Origin: Xanthobacter sp. YC-JY1
Lineage (GTDB): Bacteria; Pseudomonadota; Alphaproteobacteria; Rhizobiales; Xanthobacteraceae
Length of the DNA stretch: 64,000 bases
Reading direction: 5' to 3'
Assembly (NCBI RefSeq): GCF_021730305.1
Contig: NZ_CP032674.1
Span: 3,829,001-3,893,000 of the forward strand
The notes beneath the pieces are model-generated. The model saw nothing but the letters and a program-made list of their open reading frames with translations, did not search any database and was not told the DNA's origin. A program made the position numbers and the translations under genes. Positions 59,800-64,000 of the stretch are shown piece after piece (within the stretch, counting starts at the first letter, position 1; each line of letters starts with the position of its first letter).

Positions 59800-60780
59800 T
59801 TGCTGTCCTTCGTCGAACGCCATGTGGTCGCCTCGATCCTCGGCGCCGTGGTGCTGGCGTTCCTCGTTTACGAGACCTCGGTGCGCTTCTTCGCCTATTC
59901 CGGCGATGCCTATGTGGCGACGGATGTCATCTTCATCGCCCCGGAAGTGTCCGGCCCGCTCGCCAAGGTGGTCGTGGGCGACGATGCGCCGGTCGCCGCC
60001 GGGGCCGTTCTCGCCGAGATCGAGCGCCAGCCCTTCGCGCTGGCCGTGGCGGCCGCCGAGGCGCAGGTGACATTGGCCGCCGAGCGCATCCGCCTCGCCG
60101 AAGCGGCGATTGACGAGAGCACGGCCATGGTCTCCGCCGCCCGCGCCTCCCTCGACAATGCCCGGCGACAGCAGACGCGCTCGGAATCCCTTTCCCAGAC
60201 CGGCGACATCTCCGCCGAGGCGCTGGATATGGTCAGGCGCGATGCGGTGGTCGCCGCCGCCGACCTGCAGAAGGCGGAGAGCCTTGCGGCGGTGGCGCAG
60301 ACCCTCGTCACCGTGCGCCGCGCCGAGCAGGCGACCGCCGCCCAGGCCCTCGCAAAGGCCAGTTACGAACTCTCCCGCACCCGCATCATGAGCCCGGCGA
60401 AGGGGCGCGTCGCGCCGCTCACCGTGCGCACCGGCGACTATGCCACGGCGGGCAAGCCGCTCGCGGCGGTGGTCTCGGACCTCGACTGGCACATCGTGGC
60501 AGCGGTGGACGAGCGGCACCTGGCGCGGCTGAAGCCGGGCCAGAGCGTGCTCTTCACCATCGGCTCCGACCCGTGGCGGCCGCACTGGGGCACGGTGCGC
60601 TCCATATCTCCCGGCATCGCGCGCAGCGCCGGCGAGGATGGCGCCCTGCCCTACGTGCCGCTGAGCACCGACTGGATCCGCCTGCCCCGCCGCTTCCCAG
60701 TGCTCATCGACATGGGCGACCTGCCGGCGCGCGAACGGCTCTATCGCGGGGCCGATGCCCGCGTACTGATCTGGTTTTGA
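59800..60780 (+). CDS. HlyD-family membrane fusion protein (AaeA/EmrA-like)
   Basis: A protein of about 326 residues with one N-terminal membrane anchor (VVASILGAVVLAFLVYETSV), a lipoyl half (IFIAPEVSGPLAKVVVGDDA), a coiled-coil hairpin of about 110 residues rich in Ala/Glu/Arg, the second lipoyl half (TRIMSPAKGRVAPLTVRTGD) and a beta-barrel end. The TTG at 59800 behind GGGGAGG is preferred; a TTG at 59758 would add 14 residues. It overlaps no gene and ends four bases before the FUSC gene, forming a two-gene efflux unit of the p-hydroxybenzoate (Aae) type. Confidence 0.83.
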   Translation: MLSFVERHVVASILGAVVLAFLVYETSVRFFAYSGDAYVATDVIFIAPEVSGPLAKVVVGDDAPVAAGAVLAEIERQPFALAVAAAEAQVTLAAERIRLAEAAIDESTAMVSAARASLDNARRQQTRSESLSQTGDISAEALDMVRRDAVVAAADLQKAESLAAVAQTLVTVRRAEQATAAQALAKASYELSRTRIMSPAKGRVAPLTVRTGDYATAGKPLAAVVSDLDWHIVAAVDERHLARLKPGQSVLFTIGSDPWRPHWGTVRSISPGIARSAGEDGALPYVPLSTDWIRLPRRFPVLIDMGDLPARERLYRGADARVLIWF

Positions 60781-60784
60781 GGCG

Positions 60785-61807
60785 ATGGCCGCAGCGGGCT
60801 GGAGCGCGCGGCAGGGGCTCATCACCGCCGCGAGCGTGGTGCTCGCGCTGCTGATGGCGGCGGCGCTCGGGCTTGAGGGCCTGTGGTGGGCGGCGATCTC
60901 CGCCTGGATCGTCTCCAATCCCGACTTCTCCGCCTTGTGGCGCAAGGCGGGCATGCGCCTCGCCGGCACCGCAGTGGGCCTTTCGGCCGGCTACCTGCTG
61001 GCGCTGGCGCTGGAGGGGATTCCCCTCTTCCAGGCCCTCGCCCTTTTCATCATCTGCGGGGTCGGCTCCTACCTGCGCTTCTCCAGCCGCTACGGCTATG
61101 CCTGGTTCTACGGCACCATCACGCTGATGCTGATGCTGGCGGTGAGCATCCTCGAGACCGAAGCGCTCTTCTCCTTCGCCGAGAACCGTTTCCTGGAAAT
61201 CGCCTGCGGCGTGGTGGCGAGCGCGGTCGTGCATGCCGTTGGGCGCCCGCGCAGCGATCGGGCGGCGCCGGCAGCGGCGCCCGTACCGGCGCATCCGGCG
61301 GACCTTGATCTCATGCATATCGGCCTCGTCGCCGGCATCTCGGCGGTTGCCATGGTGACATTGTGGTCGTGGTTCGACCTGCCGTCGCTGCCGCAGGCCA
61401 TCGGCTCGTCCCTTGCGGTGCTGGACCGGGATTTCGGCACCATGCGCGTGCGGGGGCGCCAGCGCATGCTCGGCTGCGTCCTGGGCGCGCTCGCGGGACT
61501 GGCCGCGCTGCTGCTCCAGCTCGACACTCTTCTCGTCTATCTGACCGTGCTCGCGGGCGGGATCTTCTATTTCTCTCGCCTGCACACCGGCGGCGGGCCG
61601 CAGAGCTATATCGGGACGCAGGGCGGCGTCGCCTTCATCACCGCGCTCGTCACCGACGGCGGGCCACCCGCCGAGCTGATGCCGGTGGTGGAACGCCTCG
61701 CCGGCATCTTCATCGGGGTCGCCCTGATGCTCATCGCATCGTTCGTCCTGTCCGCGCTCCAGCACAGGCGACGCGCGTCCGTGGAGGCGGCCGACCCGTC
61801 CGGTTAG
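60785..61807 (+). CDS. FUSC-family inner-membrane efflux protein (AaeB-like)
   Basis: A 340-residue membrane protein with two blocks of hydrophobic segments (residues 10-150 and 175-325) separated by a Pro/Ala-rich cytoplasmic linker. LWWAAISAWIVSNPDFSALWRKAGMRLAGT is the family start (wording split here), with the conserved G/R around RLAGTAVGLSAGYL. It is shorter than AaeB (about 655), matching the compact FUSC form. Coupled to the upstream HlyD protein, it probably exports aromatic acids or similar compounds. No outer-membrane partner is encoded beside it. Confidence 0.82.
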   Translation: MAAAGWSARQGLITAASVVLALLMAAALGLEGLWWAAISAWIVSNPDFSALWRKAGMRLAGTAVGLSAGYLLALALEGIPLFQALALFIICGVGSYLRFSSRYGYAWFYGTITLMLMLAVSILETEALFSFAENRFLEIACGVVASAVVHAVGRPRSDRAAPAAAPVPAHPADLDLMHIGLVAGISAVAMVTLWSWFDLPSLPQAIGSSLAVLDRDFGTMRVRGRQRMLGCVLGALAGLAALLLQLDTLLVYLTVLAGGIFYFSRLHTGGGPQSYIGTQGGVAFITALVTDGGPPAELMPVVERLAGIFIGVALMLIASFVLSALQHRRRASVEAADPSG

Positions 61808-61825
61808 GGGCGGCCGGCGCCGCGA

Positions 61826-62521
61826 TCAAACCATGACGCGACGCAGGAGCCGCCGTGTGAGGCGGGCCGGCCCATAGTGCCACGCGAGCGTCATCCTGTC
61901 CGCGAACGCAATGCGGGCAAGCCTGCGCGGCACGAACCAGGCATTGTGCCCGGTGCGACGGACCGGCACGTAACCATGCGCCTGCAGCAGGCGGCGGCTG
62001 CGGCCGAAATTCACCCGGTCGTCGATCAGGATGAGACGCGGCTTGAAACGGGACGCAGTGAAGCCGGATAGCACGTCCGCCTCCGTGCCGCCCACGTCGA
62101 CGGAGAGGAAGTCGAAGCTGGTGACGCCCGCTTCCGCCAGAATGTCATCGAGCGTTCTGGCCGCAACCTTGATCATGCCGTTCGGCTGGTCGCCGGGGAA
62201 CAGGTGCGACCGCGCCTCCCATCCGAGAAGCCAGAGCTGAAGTGTGTCTGGTGCTCCAGGCCCCGCACAGGCGACCGGGACGACCGGGGACTTTCGCGTC
62301 GTCTCCAACGCCTTGGCCAGCTCGACGGACGGCTCGATGAGCAGCCCTTTCCAGCCGTTCAACTCCAGATGATAGGTCTGGTTGCCGCGGATGGGATCAC
62401 CCGCACCGACATCGACGAACGTGCCGACGGCATTTCCGAGCCAAGCCGCCACAAGACCTCTCTCATGGTAAGAGGGATTGATGACGCGACCACCGTCATC
62501 AGCAAAAATAGCTGCACCCAT
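61826..62521 (-). CDS. FkbM-family methyltransferase
   Basis: A 231-residue SAM-dependent methyltransferase. The SAM motif is GTFVDVGAGDPIRGNQTYHLE, followed by WKGLLIEPSVELAKAL, the DDILAEAGVTSFDFLSVDVGGTEADVL pattern (motif with Asp and Glu, given in parts) and PRLILIDDRVNF. FkbM-type enzymes methylate sugars or other hydroxyls of cell-surface or secreted glycans. GGAG is six bases before the ATG at 62521. It stands alone between the efflux genes and an AT-rich gap, which may point to transfer. Confidence 0.83.
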   Translation of the reverse strand: MGAAIFADDGGRVINPSYHERGLVAAWLGNAVGTFVDVGAGDPIRGNQTYHLELNGWKGLLIEPSVELAKALETTRKSPVVPVACAGPGAPDTLQLWLLGWEARSHLFPGDQPNGMIKVAARTLDDILAEAGVTSFDFLSVDVGGTEADVLSGFTASRFKPRLILIDDRVNFGRSRRLLQAHGYVPVRRTGHNAWFVPRRLARIAFADRMTLAWHYGPARLTRRLLRRVMV

Positions 62522-62703
62522 GGCACTCCACCCGCTTAACTGCGAGGAAAGTGCCCGGATACCAAAATTTTCACAATGCTAATCGAGTTCAAATTCTAGC
62601 CATAACATTCAGAATGAACCTATTTAATCTCGAATATGAGGCCAAAAATAGTTCATTGCAGATTTTAATTCTCAGAAAATACCAGTCACATTCAGACAAA
62701 CTA
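62522..62703. other. AT-rich gap before the FkbM gene
   Basis: From about 62563 to 62705 the sequence is clearly AT-rich (TTTTCACAATGC, AACCTATTTAATCTCGAATA, AATAGTTCATTGC) against GC-rich surroundings. A 108-residue frame crosses it on the plus strand but has no family character and overlaps the regulator gene. It probably holds the fkbM promoter and marks a recombination edge. Confidence 0.55.
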
Positions 62704-63456
62704 CTAAATGAGCGCACGGAGGGTTTCGGCAAAGCGTCTGCCGGCCTGGCGAACGGATGCCCCACCCTTGTGGGTGAGCTGGAGCCATACCCTTCGGCGA
62801 TCCTCGGGGTCGGGATGCCGCTCGACGAGCCCTTCCTGCTCAAGCGCTTCGAGGCGACGCAAGGCCGTGGTGGTTGAGGTTCCGGCCCCCGCGCACAAAG
62901 CCGAGACCGAAACCTGCCGGCCAGCGGCCTGCGCCATGGCGAGATCGAGCAGCATTTCCCAGGCGGCATCTCCGCCGGCAACCCTCGGAAGTACCCGCTT
63001 GCGGTCCATGCGCAGGCCGTCGAGCAGGCGCAGGAGAGCCAGAGGATCGTCGAGCAAGGTCGCCGCCCGGCGCTTTTGAACGGAAAGATCGAGCGCACGG
63101 CGAATGGCGGCCACGAGTTCGGCGATTTCGACCGGCTTCTGGAGAAAATCCACCGCGCCCATACGCAAGGCGGCAATGGCATTCTCCATCGATGCATTTC
63201 CCGTGAGGATAATGGGAAGAATCTGCGGACCTTGGCGAAGCTCACCCACGCGACGGATCAGCTCCAGACCGTCGAGATCCGGCATGGCAAGGTCAGTGAC
63301 CAGCACGCGTATGGCGAAGTTCTGCTCGACGACATCGAGAGCGCTCAAAGGCGATGACGCGCAGACGACTGGCAGATTCTCGAGCGCGAGGCCCTCTCGC
63401 ACCTCAAGAAGGAACTCTTTGTCGTCATCGACGACAATAACAGCGACATCCCGCAT
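62704..63456 (-). CDS. Response regulator with receiver and MarR-type DNA-binding domains
   Basis: A 250-residue fusion. Residues 1-122 are a receiver domain: acidic pocket Asp10-Asp12, phospho-acceptor Asp55 in VLVTDLAMPDLDGLEL, Thr85 and Lys107 (VDFLQKPVEIAEL). Residues about 125-250 are a MarR-like winged helix: LALLRLLDGLRMDRKR, recognition helix around TSTTTALRRLEALEQEGLVE and the wing HPDPEDRRRVWLQLTHKG. Most receivers are joined to OmpR, LuxR, Fis or LytR domains; MarR is unusual. No sensor kinase is next to it. The DNA-binding helix TTTALRRLE and the DRR wing are intact, so it is probably functional. Confidence 0.85.
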   Translation of the reverse strand: MRDVAVIVVDDDKEFLLEVREGLALENLPVVCASSPLSALDVVEQNFAIRVLVTDLAMPDLDGLELIRRVGELRQGPQILPIILTGNASMENAIAALRMGAVDFLQKPVEIAELVAAIRRALDLSVQKRRAATLLDDPLALLRLLDGLRMDRKRVLPRVAGGDAAWEMLLDLAMAQAAGRQVSVSALCAGAGTSTTTALRRLEALEQEGLVERHPDPEDRRRVWLQLTHKGGASVRQAGRRFAETLRALI

Positions 63457-63812
63457 TGCCCAACTGCCATCACGCGCGCCATGGCTGCCCCCCGGCAGGA
63501 ACAGCCTTCGGCACGGGAGTTCCTGTCACCACCACTCCAAAGGTCAAGCTAGGTGGGTATCATGCTAGGTCGGCGCAATCCAGTTCAGATCGATCCAATC
63601 CATCCCCATTTGGATCAATTTTCGCAAAGGAGCAGATATTTAGAGTTGATTGAGTGCCGTATAGGTCAACCCAGGTGTAGCCCCCCACACCACGGGAAAG
63701 CCTTCGGAGGTATTATAGGCGTGCTCTCCGGCCGTAAGCGGCAAGTGAGACTCTCACGCCGATCACCTAACGGCACCTCAGGAAGGGATGCGGGAAGTCG
63801 CGCGGTCCCGGC
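63457..63812. other. Gap between rpoH and the receiver-MarR gene
   Basis: No gene is seen in 356 bases. A minus-strand TATAAT (complement of 63712-63717) could be a -10 box of a promoter reading toward the regulator. A 13-base palindrome GTGAGACTCTCAC lies at 63745-63757, and GATCCAA/TTGGATC arms (63592-63598, 63610-63616) form a hairpin in the would-be leader. Confidence 0.45.
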
Positions 63813-64000
63813 TCAGGCCGAGACCGCCTCCGGAGCCTCGATCTGCCGAACGCGGTCCATCACCGCCTTCTGCACCTTCTCGAACGCCCGCACCTCGATC
63901 TGGCGCACGCGCTCGCGCGACACGCCGAACTCGGCGGCGAGGTCTTCCAGCGTCATCGGGTCGTCGGAGAGCCGGCGCGCCTCGAAGATGCGACGCTCAC
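63813..64000 (-). CDS. rpoH: RNA polymerase sigma-32 factor (RpoH), C-terminal part
   Basis: Only the last 61 codons are in the window; the gene continues past the right edge. They encode sigma region 4.2: ERRIFEARRLSDDPMTLEDL followed by AAEFGVSRERVRQIEVRAFE and KVQKAVMDRVRQ. This form, with DDPMTLEDLAAEFGVSRERVRQIE, is the RpoH type rather than RpoD. It would direct heat-shock transcription; alphaproteobacteria often have more than one copy. Confidence 0.88.
   Translation of the reverse strand, partial: ERRIFEARRLSDDPMTLEDLAAEFGVSRERVRQIEVRAFEKVQKAVMDRVRQIEAPEAVSA

Noticed and set aside
62551-62877. Plus-strand 108-codon frame in the AT-rich gap
   Set aside because: Its second half lies antisense to the regulator gene and shows no family pattern or ribosome site; the AT-rich start alone does not support a gene.

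Overview
The window is GC-rich, densely coded DNA from an alphaproteobacterium. The best guess is a Hyphomicrobiales/Xanthobacteraceae-type soil or plant-associated bacterium. The reasons are strong G/C third-position bias (hence the long antisense shadow frames), many TRAP, TTT and ABC solute-binding-protein transporters, a TIGR02001/TorF-type porin, alphaproteobacterial SucCD, PPDK and GltBD, and an RpoH-type sigma factor. The species cannot be named from sequence alone. No tRNA, rRNA, CRISPR, insertion sequence or phage gene was seen.

Layout. (1) 1-9987: hexuronate locus. A minus-strand operon uxaA-dctP-dctQ-dctM-kduI-kduD faces a plus-strand operon gntR-uxaC-uxuB across one promoter holding a perfect CTAATATATTAG operator. 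It imports uronates by TRAP transport and converts them towards 2-keto-3-deoxygluconate; uxuA and uxaB are not in the window. (2) 10072-15275: a UPF0114 membrane protein and a CUT1 ABC importer (ATPase, binding protein, two permeases; substrate unknown). (3) 15634-23659: a 2-hydroxyacid dehydrogenase (glyoxylate/hydroxypyruvate reductase type), a secreted AprI/Inh-type protein, a TorF-like porin, a secreted metal-dependent hydrolase, pyruvate phosphate dikinase and two small membrane proteins. (4) 23681-26743: an FAH-family protein and sucCD.

(5) 27191-39252: an oxalate locus. One minus-strand series runs TTT transporter tctC-tctB-tctA, a GntR regulator, oxalyl-CoA decarboxylase (oxc), CoA-transferase 2, a PAS-only protein and CoA-transferase 1. 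Beside it an IclR regulator is divergent from a PanE-like reductase that, by analogy with Methylobacterium extorquens PanE2, may reduce oxalyl-CoA to glyoxylate rather than ketopantoate. Oxalate would be activated by CoA transfer, then either decarboxylated for energy (Oxc) or reduced for carbon (PanE-like). The sucCD, PPDK and 2-hydroxyacid dehydrogenase genes nearby could feed the same metabolism. This is the most coherent and interesting system here.

(6) 39444-41525: a tiny exported protein, a DedA/YqaA membrane protein and an Ala/Pro-rich secreted protein. (7) 42162-48484: gltB-gltD with a candidate sigma-54 promoter and a C(UUCG)G hairpin between the genes. (8) 48630-57564: a BKACE (DUF849) enzyme and a carnitine-dehydrogenase-like enzyme, behind a branched-chain-amino-acid-type ABC importer in which LivM, LivG and LivF are one continuous polypeptide; a divergent GntR and an SDR follow. 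(9) 57631-64000: succinate-semialdehyde-type dehydrogenase, a small conserved protein, a HlyD/FUSC efflux pair, an FkbM methyltransferase, a receiver-MarR fusion regulator and the C-terminal end of rpoH.

Two families of intergenic palindromic repeats (three copies each) are scattered through the window, and several promoters carry long palindromic operators.
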